A stretch of 35,342 bases of DNA from Zavarzinella formosa DSM 19928 (GTDB lineage Bacteria; Planctomycetota; Planctomycetia; Gemmatales; Gemmataceae), in NCBI RefSeq assembly GCF_000255705.1, contig NZ_JH636440.1, positions 1,078,028 to 1,113,369 on the forward strand, written 5' to 3'. Under the pieces are notes generated by a model. That model was not told the DNA's origin. It did not search any database and saw only the letters and a program-made list of their open reading frames with translations. The stretch's first letter is position 1; each line of letters starts with the position of its first letter. The position numbers were made by a program, and so were the translations under genes. This document shows positions 1 to 6,968 of the stretch, in pieces.

Positions 1-247
1 GCATCCGGTCCCGCACCAGAGCCAGCGGCGGCCGTTGGCGAAGGCCCTTGCGGCCGAGAAACCGGCTGATCTGGGCGCGATGACGCGGCTCCGAGGCCAC
101 CGACCCCGAGGCTTGCGAGGCGCTCATGCGCCCCCAATGCAAACAAAACGCCGCCACGCAACGAATCACCAGGCCGAGCGCCCGGGGACTCAGGCCGGCC
201 GGACGAAGAAACTGTTTGATTCCGGGGAGTCCTTCTTGCACAATCAT
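1..247 (-). CDS. N-terminal part of a transposase-like protein, cut by the window edge
   Basis: An open frame runs from an ATG at 247 leftwards to the window edge without a stop (82 codons). It begins MIVQEGLPGIKQFLRP and contains the stretch EPRHRAQISRFLGRKG. I associate this style of N-terminus with DDE-type transposases of planctomycetes, but that is recall, not a search; the catalytic DDE part would lie outside the window. A very good Shine-Dalgarno (GGAAGGAG) ends 8 bases before the ATG and sits in the foot of an inverted repeat (251-316). The RAYT gene lies upstream on the same strand. It could instead be an unrelated hypothetical protein. Confidence 0.5.
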   Translation of the reverse strand, partial: MIVQEGLPGIKQFLRPAGLSPRALGLVIRCVAAFCLHWGRMSASQASGSVASEPRHRAQISRFLGRKGLRQRPPLALVRDRM

Positions 248-250
248 GAC

Positions 251-316
251 CGAGACTCCTTCCGGTTGGTGATCACCCGGCCTCACGGCCCAACCGATCC
301 GGCCGGGGGAGTCTCG
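251..316 (-). promoter_or_regulatory. Inverted repeat that can sequester the ribosome binding site of the transposase-like gene
   Basis: A perfect 9-base outer arm (CGAGACTCC at 251-259, GGAGTCTCG at 308-316) encloses a second stem (CCGGTTGG against CCAACC and CCGG). Read on the minus strand, the right foot of the hairpin contains the GGAG of the Shine-Dalgarno of the gene starting at 247. RNA that reads in from outside would hide the start site, as known for several insertion sequences. On the plus strand the hairpin is followed by TTTTTCT, so it could alternatively be a plus-strand terminator, but no plus-strand gene ends here. Confidence 0.5.
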
Positions 317-402
317 TTTTTCTATCCCGGCCCACTCTCCTCAGCAAAAAGCGCAACTTCAAAACGCGCGCGTCGGGCTATAAACGCGAGGGGACTGTGG
401 TC

Positions 403-897
403 TCATTGTCCGTTATCAACAACTTCCCGTTGTTCCTCAACATATCTGACAGCCTCTCGCAAATAGTCGTCGTGTTCGATTTGACGGACATAGGCGCCTT
501 CCGTGAACCAGCGGCGTCGGCCGGATTTTCTGGTCGATGCGGCCAGTCCGGCGAGATCGGACAACCGGCGCGAGCACCAAGCCTTGAGTTGATCGCGGAC
601 CTCGTTGCCATCTCGGTCGGACTCGACCACGACATGGATGTGATTCGTCTTGGCCGCCACGGCCAGCAAAATCCATCCCCGGATCTGACAATGGGCCATG
701 ATTGTTTCTGTGACCACGCGAATTTGACGATCATCCAGCAGGACCATTTCTTCTCTCATCAAACCGTGACAGGCCGCCCGAGTTGCCGGATCCGGCGGTT
801 GAACGGCGGGTACGCCGGAACGCAGCCACCCGCGTTCATCGCCCGGCAGCCATGTGCCGTAGGTTGTCCAAATGAGATGGTGGTGCATCGATGCCAT
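403..897 (-). CDS. REP-associated tyrosine transposase (RAYT, Y1/HUH family)
   Basis: This 164-aa protein belongs to the IS200-like single-strand transposase superfamily. RAYTs process and spread REP palindromes rather than their own gene. The HUH metal-binding motif is visible as NHIHVVV in the middle of the protein, and the candidate catalytic tyrosine lies in the C-terminal helix around DYLREAVRYVEEQ. The N-terminal WTTYGTWLPGDERGW block is typical of the group. Its length is normal and it looks intact. It follows the FGGY kinase gene by 31 bases on the same strand, so it may be co-transcribed. No obvious cognate REP pair flanks it directly, but several long palindromes lie at 6-15 kb. The family call is firm; the substrate is unknown. 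Confidence 0.88.
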   Translation of the reverse strand: MASMHHHLIWTTYGTWLPGDERGWLRSGVPAVQPPDPATRAACHGLMREEMVLLDDRQIRVVTETIMAHCQIRGWILLAVAAKTNHIHVVVESDRDGNEVRDQLKAWCSRRLSDLAGLAASTRKSGRRRWFTEGAYVRQIEHDDYLREAVRYVEEQREVVDNGQ

Positions 898-928
898 GCC
901 CCCAAGCGTTTTTGCAATACCATCCGCA

Positions 929-2242
929 TTACAAAGTTATCCCCGCCACCACCCGGCCGGCCCGGAGGAGGCCCACGAGCGTTTCCTCGGCTGCTTCGTT
1001 CAGGCGGTGCGGCTTGTGGAAGCGGGAAATCACCTCGTCCCGAATTGCCGCGAACTTTTGCGCCAAGCCACCGGAGAACACGAGTCGCGAACTTTTGCCG
1101 GCCGGATCGACCCAGCGGGCCGCCTCTTGGTAGTTGTCGGCCATGCTGGCGAAGGCGGCCCGGAACAACGCTCCCACCCGGAGGTTGTCGATGCTGATGT
1201 TGGAAATCTCGCCTCGTGATCCCATCGGGCCGGGGAAAAACGTGATCTTTGTTCGCAGGTCGGCGGCCTCGGATGATTCCACCAGCGAGGCGATCCACTT
1301 CCACGGATCATCAATCACGACACCGGCCGCCCTCGGAATCTCCGTGAGCAGATCAACCAGCGAGTTCAAGGCTCGGCCGGCGGGGAGATAAGTCACGGTG
1401 TTGAGCAGATGGCCGTCAAAATAGCAGCGTGTCTGATATTTGGGCGATAATTCCGGCGTTTGCGTCAGCAATGACACCTGTGACCCGGTGGAGACATTGA
1501 CCGACAGTTCTCCGGCCTCCAACCCAGCCCCCAGCAACGCGCATTGATGATCGCCCAGCACCGGGAACATAACGGTGCATCGATACGTCCCCGCCCGCTC
1601 GCGGTATGTTTTGATCGCGGGCCAGCGCACCCCGCCAAGGCCCAATTGTTCGTACACGCGCCGGGGCTGTCCCATTGTGGAAAAATCAATCATGCCAATG
1701 GCGCAGGTGGGTTCGATCACCGGTTCGCCGCCGCCAAGTTTCAGCAGCACATACTCGGCAATCCCCAACGGCGTCACATTCTCGGGGAGCAAACCGCGCG
1801 ACTTCATCCAATAGAGAAGGGCCACCGTGCCGCCCGGCGCGAGTTCGTTGCCGACTGTTTGCAGGAGCTCTTCGCCGAGTTCGGCGCGAGCCATCTGCAA
1901 CACACTCGGCGATCCTTCGCCTCCGGACGGTTCGGCCGTCCGCAAATCCCGCCACGAGACATACGGGCTGACGCGGTTCAACTCTTGATCGACGAGAACG
2001 AAGCCGCCGTGCTGGCCGCAGAAGAGAATCGCCTCGGGGGAGGAGATCGCCATCAATCCGTCGATCAACCGGCGGCATTCCTCGACGACCACGTCGGCAT
2101 CGACCTCAAAATGCCCGGCGGGCCGCCCCGGCATCGGTGCCGGGAATGGCGTCTGGACCACATCGCGGATCGTGCCCGATTCCAAATCGAGAATCGCCGC
2201 CTTGATCGACGACGAGCCGACATCGACACCCAACGCTTGCAT
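929..2242 (-). CDS. FGGY-family carbohydrate kinase
   Basis: A 437-aa ATP-dependent sugar kinase of the actin-like ATPase fold, acting in the cytoplasm. The N-terminal phosphate-binding motif is GVDVGSSSIKAAI (residues 5-17). VSWRDLRT is a likely substrate-contact segment. The probable catalytic Asp is D231 in GDHQCALLGAG, at the position expected from xylulokinase-type enzymes. NVSTGSQVSLL follows as the second phosphate motif, and FSGGLAQK near the C-terminus is the adenosine motif. It is somewhat shorter than typical xylulokinase (about 480-500 aa), so the sugar (xylulose, sedoheptulose or another) cannot be fixed. Shine-Dalgarno AAAGGA precedes the ATG. It lies 41 bases after the DUF2007-like gene and 31 bases before the RAYT gene. 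No sugar isomerase or transporter is adjacent. Confidence 0.85.
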   Translation of the reverse strand: MQALGVDVGSSSIKAAILDLESGTIRDVVQTPFPAPMPGRPAGHFEVDADVVVEECRRLIDGLMAISSPEAILFCGQHGGFVLVDQELNRVSPYVSWRDLRTAEPSGGEGSPSVLQMARAELGEELLQTVGNELAPGGTVALLYWMKSRGLLPENVTPLGIAEYVLLKLGGGEPVIEPTCAIGMIDFSTMGQPRRVYEQLGLGGVRWPAIKTYRERAGTYRCTVMFPVLGDHQCALLGAGLEAGELSVNVSTGSQVSLLTQTPELSPKYQTRCYFDGHLLNTVTYLPAGRALNSLVDLLTEIPRAAGVVIDDPWKWIASLVESSEAADLRTKITFFPGPMGSRGEISNISIDNLRVGALFRAAFASMADNYQEAARWVDPAGKSSRLVFSGGLAQKFAAIRDEVISRFHKPHRLNEAAEETLVGLLRAGRVVAGITL

Positions 2243-2283
2243 ATGCGTCCTTTCGCGGATGATGTTTCAATCAAGCCGCCCGA

Positions 2284-2835
2284 TCACCTTCCACTGGTTG
2301 GCCACAGGATCATTCGCAAGATCATGCAAAACCCAAGGACATATATTCCGCTGATCCAACCGGCGACCCATGCCTTGGTCCGATAGTGGCCCCGCAATTC
2401 TTGATTTGAGAAGTAGACCCGGACCACCAAAGCAAACACCCAAAATTGCAGCGGACTGAAGATCAGCCCCAAGATGCCGCCCCGAAAAGCCCGGTCGGCG
2501 ACCTTTTCCCGTTCCGTCGGCAGCAACTCCGGTTCTCGCCGGTCGTCGTCATCCCGGTCGAAGGCCGGGTCGTCCCGGTCAATGACGACCAATTCTTCGC
2601 TCACGGGTTCCCCGTCCTCCGGTTCGGAAGGCGACTGAAGAATGCGGACGGCCCGCTCGGCATCCCCGGCGGCTGTTTGCAGCCTGACCCCGCCGACCGC
2701 GTTGCCCAGATTGATGCCGGTCACTTCTTCATCAGACAAGAACGCCCGCACCCCTTCGGCCTCCAAACGGTTTTTGGCCATGTTCGCCGCGATCGGGTTT
2801 TCAAACATCTGGATGGTGACAAATCGCTCGGCCAT
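2284..2835 (-). CDS. DUF2007-type putative signalling protein with two C-terminal membrane helices
   Basis: A 183-aa protein in three parts. Residues 1-70 (MAERFVTIQMFENPIAANMA onward, then a stretch on losing or gaining an internal loop, ending AERAVRILQ) match the pattern of the DUF2007 fold, a small ACT/PII-like module. Residues 71-115 form a very acidic linker rich in Asp and Glu. Residues about 118-142 and 154-177 are hydrophobic and should span the membrane. The family has no established biochemical role. It is separated from the upstream lipoprotein gene by an intrinsic terminator, so it probably has its own promoter and leads a short unit with the FGGY kinase. Confidence 0.7.
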   Translation of the reverse strand: MAERFVTIQMFENPIAANMAKNRLEAEGVRAFLSDEEVTGINLGNAVGGVRLQTAAGDAERAVRILQSPSEPEDGEPVSEELVVIDRDDPAFDRDDDDRREPELLPTEREKVADRAFRGGILGLIFSPLQFWVFALVVRVYFSNQELRGHYRTKAWVAGWISGIYVLGFCMILRMILWPTSGR

Positions 2836-2936
2836 CAGGTTCTCTCCGTCCGCCCCCGCGAACCTCGCTCACCGGCGGGCGGGGCCGGGAGTCGTCGAAC
2901 TGCGGGAGTCATTGTCGGATTTGGGGGGCCAAAGAG

Positions 2937-2976
2937 AAACAAAAAAAGCGAACCCGGCCAATGGGGCCGGGTTCGC
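2937..2976 (-). terminator. Intrinsic terminator of the DUF1559-lipoprotein operon
   Basis: A perfect 12-base-pair GC-rich stem (GCGAACCCGGCC at 2948-2959, GGCCGGGTTCGC at 2965-2976) with a 5-base loop. On the minus strand it is followed at once by TTTTTTTGTTTC. It lies 35 bases beyond the lipoprotein stop codon. This is the only textbook Rho-independent terminator I see in the window. Confidence 0.92.
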
Positions 2977-3011
2977 CAGAATGGGACATCCCTTGGCGGC
3001 CGGGATGGTCC

Positions 3012-3404
3012 TCACTTCATGTCGAGCTTGAAACTGACCTCGTTTCCGGGTTCCGGTTTCACGGTGGCCTTCAACTCGCTCGTCGAGTTGTACTTGGCCG
3101 GGAGGAAGTTAATCATCTTGTCGTGCGGCGGCCCCGGATACGGGATGCGTTCCTTGAACGAACGAATCTCCACCCGGTATTCGCCGGGCGTCGCCTTCAA
3201 CTGATATCGGCCCTCCTCAATCGGGGAGGTCACCGGCGGGCCGCCGTCCGATGGTTGGAAGTAAATCATTCCTGTCGGCAGGGCTTTTCCATCCAATTGA
3301 ACTTCCCCGGTGACGGGTTGCGGAACCTTGGCCTTGTCTTCGCATCCGGAGACGAGGAATGACGCCAGCAACAGCCATCCCGTTCGTGTCAACAACGGCT
3401 TCAT
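3012..3404 (-). CDS. Small lipoprotein with a transthyretin/carboxypeptidase-regulatory-like fold
   Basis: A 130-aa exported lipoprotein. The signal peptide MKPLLTRTGWLLLASFLVSG is followed by the lipobox cysteine C21 (LVSGC). The rest (VTGEVQLDGKALPTGMIYF, then a YQLKATPGEYRVEI strand) has the look of the beta-sandwich carboxypeptidase regulatory/transthyretin-like domain common in planctomycete lipoproteins. It starts 12 bases after the DUF1559 stop codon with an excellent Shine-Dalgarno GGAGGAA in that gap, so the two genes form an operon. The DUF1559 plus small lipoprotein pair is a recurrent planctomycete arrangement, suggesting a joint cell-surface job, but the function is unknown. Confidence 0.8.
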   Translation of the reverse strand: MKPLLTRTGWLLLASFLVSGCEDKAKVPQPVTGEVQLDGKALPTGMIYFQPSDGGPPVTSPIEEGRYQLKATPGEYRVEIRSFKERIPYPGPPHDKMINFLPAKYNSTSELKATVKPEPGNEVSFKLDMK

Positions 3405-3416
3405 CGCTTCCTCCGG

Positions 3417-4436
3417 TTACGGGGTGTTGGTGACCTGGCCGTCGTCGCGGGTCGCCAGTTGGCCGAGAACGTCCAGCGAGGCAGAATCCTTGAGGAACCG
3501 GACCGAGCCATCCGCGAACACCGCGTTCACCCCGCCGGTGTGGGCCGAGTTCAACGGCGTGTTCTGGGCGGCCCGGTCGCAAACGCCGGTGTTGCAGTCG
3601 TTGGCCCAGCCAGTTTTCTTGTTGATCGCGTAGCGGATCGTGGTCGTGTTGTAAGCCCGGCCGGTGAAGCCGGCGCCCGGCACGACGGTCATGTCCGTTC
3701 CCATCGTGAAACCGTGGTCTTGGGCGGAGCGGTAATCGACCTTCGCCCCGGTCGTCAGCGTCAGAAAGTCGCCCTGCTCGCTGACAAGCATGGTGTTGCT
3801 GGTGCCGTCCGCGATGCCGGACAATTTGATCTGGCTGTTGGCGAACAGGGCGCCGCCGGCGCTGTGGATGCCGCCGTTGCAGCAGCCAGTCGTGCCGGTG
3901 AGGTTCACCAGCCGGGTTTCCGTGTACGTGGACCAGCTGTTGGAACCGGCGATGGCGATGTACGAGGAAATCATCTTCGGATAAGCCGGCGCCCACGGCA
4001 GCGAGCACATGAGCGGCAGAGGCGACGACGGGCACTGATACATCGACACCTTGATGTTGGCGACCGATGCCTCGTTGGAGGTGATGCCTCGCCCCGAATA
4101 GCCGGTGTACTGCCAGTTGTTCCCGATGGCTCCCTGTTCGAGATACGACATGATGTACGAACCCCACGCGCTGCCGAACTTGCCGCCGGTCGGGCCGCTG
4201 GTGTCCGTGCCGAAGGGGGGTTGGTCGTCCGCGCAGCCGGGGGGCAGCCGGTCATTCGTGTCGTTGAAGTTGTGAATCGCCAGCCCGAGTTGCTTGAGGT
4301 TGTTGGAGCACTTCATCCGGTTGGCGGCCTCCCGGATCTTCTGCACGGCCGGGAGCAACAGGCCGATCAGGATCGCGATGATGGCGATCACCACCAACAG
4401 TTCAATGAGGGTAAAACCCCGACGCCGACGTGCCAT
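3417..4436 (-). CDS. DUF1559 family protein with pseudopilin-like N-terminus (copy 1)
   Basis: A 339-aa surface protein of the DUF1559 (SBP_bac_10) family expanded in planctomycetes. The N-terminus [20 protein letters not shown] is a type IV pilin/pseudopilin prepilin motif: basic leader, G, FTLIE, hydrophobic helix. The C-terminal hallmark H-X9-DG is present (H-TGGVNAVFA-DG, then SVRFL). The frame is open further upstream to 4616, but I choose the ATG at 4436 because the prepilin leader begins there and AAAGGA lies about 10 bases before it. It is the first gene of an operon with the lipoprotein. Export by a type II secretion/pilin-like machinery is inferred from the leader. Confidence 0.9.
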   Translation of the reverse strand: MARRRRGFTLIELLVVIAIIAILIGLLLPAVQKIREAANRMKCSNNLKQLGLAIHNFNDTNDRLPPGCADDQPPFGTDTSGPTGGKFGSAWGSYIMSYLEQGAIGNNWQYTGYSGRGITSNEASVANIKVSMYQCPSSPLPLMCSLPWAPAYPKMISSYIAIAGSNSWSTYTETRLVNLTGTTGCCNGGIHSAGGALFANSQIKLSGIADGTSNTMLVSEQGDFLTLTTGAKVDYRSAQDHGFTMGTDMTVVPGAGFTGRAYNTTTIRYAINKKTGWANDCNTGVCDRAAQNTPLNSAHTGGVNAVFADGSVRFLKDSASLDVLGQLATRDDGQVTNTP

Positions 4437-4957
4437 GTGGGCAGTCCTTTTGAGAAAGGAACATGTGGAGGGAAGCCGATGTTGTCTGGCAGGGATGGCA
4501 GGTAGGATGATGCCTTGGGCCGGACAATCATTACGAAAAGGAGAGAACTTCCGCGTAGGTTGGTTAGTATGGCAACCATCCCGGCAATCCGCAAGCCGGG
4601 TTTGGAAGATCAACACGGAATGATTTGCCTGCGTCAGGGCAATTTTTATCCATCAAATTATCTGTATTTTTCGCAAGGTTGAGCATTTGATAACCATCAA
4701 TTGCCAGTAATTTTCCACTTTTTAACGAATCAAAACAATTTTGGTGCGAGATCTCTTGTCGCCTGATGAAGGGAATACTAATTTATTAGCGAAGCAATTG
4801 AGACTGAGTCTCATTAGCAGTAGGTTTGAGTTCGCTCCGCTTCCGCACGAACCGGATTTGTCCCGGTTCTCCCGTATGCAACGCGGCTCACGAAACGGGT
4901 TGATCGCCAGGAAGATCGACCCACCCGCCTTCGTGTCCCATTCCATGCGGAGATTTC
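4437..4957. other. AT-rich divergent intergenic region between two DUF1559 genes
   Basis: About 520 bases separate the oppositely transcribed DUF1559 genes. The part from about 4620 to 4800 is clearly AT-rich compared with the coding DNA on both sides. It holds a weak promoter candidate facing right (TTGTCG at 4756-4761, 17-base spacer, TAATTT at 4779-4784) and the palindrome at 4799-4813. I see no convincing ORF. Confidence 0.6.
4799..4813. promoter_or_regulatory. Perfect 7-1-7 palindrome, candidate Fur-type operator
   Basis: TGAGACTGAGTCTCA is a perfect inverted repeat of two 7-base arms around one base. The 7-1-7 geometry and the TGAGA...TCTCA edges resemble Fur-family operators. It lies about 145 bases before the second DUF1559 gene and just downstream of a weak rightward promoter candidate, a place where a repressor could act. 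The hexamer ATTAGC occurs on both sides. The regulator is not known; this is inference from shape. Confidence 0.4.
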
Positions 4958-5977
4958 ATGCGTTCGCTCCCGAAACGTCGTGGCTTTACGCTCATTGAAC
5001 TGCTGGTGGTGATTGCGATCATCGCTATCTTGATTGGCCTGCTTCTCCCGGCCGTCCAGAAGATCCGGGCCGCCGCCAATCGGCTCAAGTGTTCCAACAA
5101 TCTGAAGCAAGCCGGGCTGGCCATGCACAACTACATGGACACCAACGACGGCCTCCCGCCGAACGGCGTGTACACGTATAACAGCGGCGCCGTGACGGCG
5201 ACCGTGGCCTGGTCGGCGATTTCCCGCATCCTGCCGTTCATCGAACAGGAAAACCTCTTCCGCACGATGGACCTGACGACCGATTACAGCACCCAACCCG
5301 GTGTCACCTCCAAGCGCGTCGGCACCTACATCTGCCCGGCCGAGATCAACGACAAGGGCAGCGGCACCGACCCGACGTATGGCAACAAGAACTACACCCT
5401 CAACTATGCCGTCAACCTCGGAAGCTGGGGCATCCTGATGAACAAAGCCACCGCCATGCAAACCGGCGACGGCGCCTTCGCCCCGATCCGCTCGTTCCGC
5501 TCGGGCGACTTCACGGACGGCATGAGCAACACCCTCGGCATGTCCGAGGTCAAGAGCTACACCGTCCGTGTCGGCGGCGCCACCACCACGACCGTCTACG
5601 GCACCCCCCCGGCCACCCCGAGCACCCCGGCCGATATCTCCGGCCTGTCGCTGGCCACCTTTGACGCCACCAAGAACACCCACGTCGAATGGGTGGACGG
5701 CAAGGTCCACGAAACGGGCTTCACCACGGTGTTCGCCCCGAACACCAATGTGGCGTATGTGAGCGGCGGGGTCAGCTACGATGTGGACTATGTTGCCGCC
5801 ACGGAAAAGAACCTCGGCGACACCTACGCGGCCGTCACCTCCCGTAGCTACCACACCGGCGGCGTGAACTCCATGATGATGGACGGCTCGGTGCGCTTCG
5901 TGCGAAGCAGCATCTCTCTGACGAGCTGGCGGGCGATGGGCACCCGCAACGGCGGCGAAGTGTTTACGGACAATTAA
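4958..5977 (+). CDS. DUF1559 family protein with pseudopilin-like N-terminus (copy 2)
   Basis: A 339-aa DUF1559 protein, the same length as copy 1. The prepilin-type leader is [20 protein letters not shown] and the H-X9-DG motif is present ([12 protein letters not shown], then SVRFV). GGAG lies about 6 bases before the ATG. It is transcribed divergently from copy 1 and has no lipoprotein partner. The first 30 codons are highly similar in DNA to the other two DUF1559 genes in the window, while the middle differs, as is usual when this family expands by duplication. An inverted repeat begins 5-19 bases after its stop. The function is unknown; it is probably cell-surface. Confidence 0.9.
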   Translation: MRSLPKRRGFTLIELLVVIAIIAILIGLLLPAVQKIRAAANRLKCSNNLKQAGLAMHNYMDTNDGLPPNGVYTYNSGAVTATVAWSAISRILPFIEQENLFRTMDLTTDYSTQPGVTSKRVGTYICPAEINDKGSGTDPTYGNKNYTLNYAVNLGSWGILMNKATAMQTGDGAFAPIRSFRSGDFTDGMSNTLGMSEVKSYTVRVGGATTTTVYGTPPATPSTPADISGLSLATFDATKNTHVEWVDGKVHETGFTTVFAPNTNVAYVSGGVSYDVDYVAATEKNLGDTYAAVTSRSYHTGGVNSMMMDGSVRFVRSSISLTSWRAMGTRNGGEVFTDN

Positions 5978-5981
5978 GAAG

Positions 5982-6060
5982 GGATGAGGGATGAAGGATG
6001 AGGGATGAAAGGAAAACAAAATCGCCATGATTGACTTGGTTTCCCTTTTATCCCTCATCC
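5982..6060. repeat. Inverted repeat of GGATGA units after the second DUF1559 gene
   Basis: Arms at 5996-6017 and 6039-6060 match at 20 of 22 positions and enclose a 21-base loop. The left side extends to 5982 as reiterated GGATGA(A/G) units. The element starts 5 bases after the DUF1559 stop and ends upstream of the phosphodiesterase gene. There is no T-run after the stem, so it is not a classical terminator. A related copy in opposite orientation lies at 6179-6209. Confidence 0.8.
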
Positions 6061-6140
6061 TGTCTTCTTCACCCGTTCTTCAATCTCGCAACCTATCATC
6101 TTCCTCGCCCAATTTTCATTTTCCCAAGGCGAGATCGTTG

Positions 6141-6956
6141 ATGAACTCTTCTGTCGTTCGTGTCATGTCTTTGGTATTCCTTTCATCCTTCGCCCTTCAT
6201 CCTTCATCCTTTGCTGAAGGAGTTGCCATGCCGGAAATGGTCGCGCATCGCGGGGCTTCTTACGACGCCCCGGAAAACACTGTCGCCGCCATCAAACTGG
6301 CGTGGGAACAGAAGGCCGATGGCTCCGAGTTTGACATCTACCTGACCAAAGACGGCAAGATCGTCGTCATTCATGACGCCGACACCAAGCGGACGGCCGG
6401 CGTGGCGATGCCGGTGGCGAAGAGCCAGTTCGACGAACTGCGGAAGCTCGACATCGGAACTTGGAAGAACGCGAAATACGCCGGGGAAAAGATCCCGACG
6501 CTGGCCGAGATGTTCGCCACCGTCAGCCCCGGCAAAAAGGTGTTTGTCGAGGTGAAATGCGGGCCGGAGATCGTCCCCGAGATGGTGAAGGTGATGGCCG
6601 ATTCCAAGCTGAAGCCGGAACAGATGCCGGTGATTAGCTTCAACGCGGATGTGATCGCCGCCACCAAGAAAGCCCGTCCGGATGTGCCTGCTTACTGGCT
6701 GGTCACGCTGAACAAGAAGACCCAAACCGTCGAATCACTGATCGCCAAAGCGAAGGAAATCCACGCCGACGGGCTGGATCTCTCCGCGTCAGCGTTGCTG
6801 GACAAGCCTTTTGCGGATGCGATCAAGAAAGCCGGCTTGAAACTGTACGTCTGGACGGTGGATGACCCGAAAGTGGCCAAGCGGATGGCCGAGATCGGCG
6901 TGGACGGCATCACCACCAACCGGCCGCAATGGCTGCGGGAACAGTTGGCGAAGTAA
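6141..6956 (+). CDS. Secreted glycerophosphodiester phosphodiesterase
   Basis: A GDPD-family enzyme that splits glycerophosphodiesters into glycerol-3-phosphate and an alcohol. From the ATG at 6141 it is 271 aa. A signal peptide covers residues 1-25 (hydrophobic MSLVFLSSFALHPSSFAEG). The catalytic pair H36-R37 lies in VAHRGAS, followed by the family N46, metal ligands E63 and D65 (GSEFDIYLT), and H78-D79 (VIHDAD). VEVK and the C-terminal VYVWTVDD/GITTNRP-type strands complete the TIM barrel. The frame is open to 6027, but that ATG lies in the loop of an inverted repeat, whereas 6141 has an AAGGCGAG Shine-Dalgarno. The gene ends 12 bases from the convergent glcF gene. Confidence 0.9.
   Translation: MNSSVVRVMSLVFLSSFALHPSSFAEGVAMPEMVAHRGASYDAPENTVAAIKLAWEQKADGSEFDIYLTKDGKIVVIHDADTKRTAGVAMPVAKSQFDELRKLDIGTWKNAKYAGEKIPTLAEMFATVSPGKKVFVEVKCGPEIVPEMVKVMADSKLKPEQMPVISFNADVIAATKKARPDVPAYWLVTLNKKTQTVESLIAKAKEIHADGLDLSASALLDKPFADAIKKAGLKLYVWTVDDPKVAKRMAEIGVDGITTNRPQWLREQLAK
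6179..6209. repeat. Third copy of the GGATGA-type repeat, inside signal-peptide codons
   Basis: The reverse complement of these 31 bases matches 5982-6012 at 27 of 31 positions. Read in frame it encodes about residues 13-23 of the phosphodiesterase signal peptide (FLSSFALHPSS). The repeat therefore contributes coding sequence. Confidence 0.75.
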
Positions 6957-6968
6957 CGCCGAGTCCGG

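Noticed and set aside
35-466. Plus-strand frame of 143 codons at the left edge
   Set aside because: It crosses the hairpin at 251-316 and overlaps antisense both the transposase-like start and the RAYT end; its composition is not protein-like.
4814-6058. Minus-strand frame of 414 codons opposite the second DUF1559 gene
   Set aside because: It mirrors the DUF1559 codons and its product is Val/Ala/Gly/Arg-rich without recognisable motifs.
6027-6140. Upstream start for the phosphodiesterase gene
   Set aside because: The ATG at 6027 lies in the loop of an inverted repeat and would put 38 odd residues before a good signal peptide; the ATG at 6141 has a better ribosome binding site.
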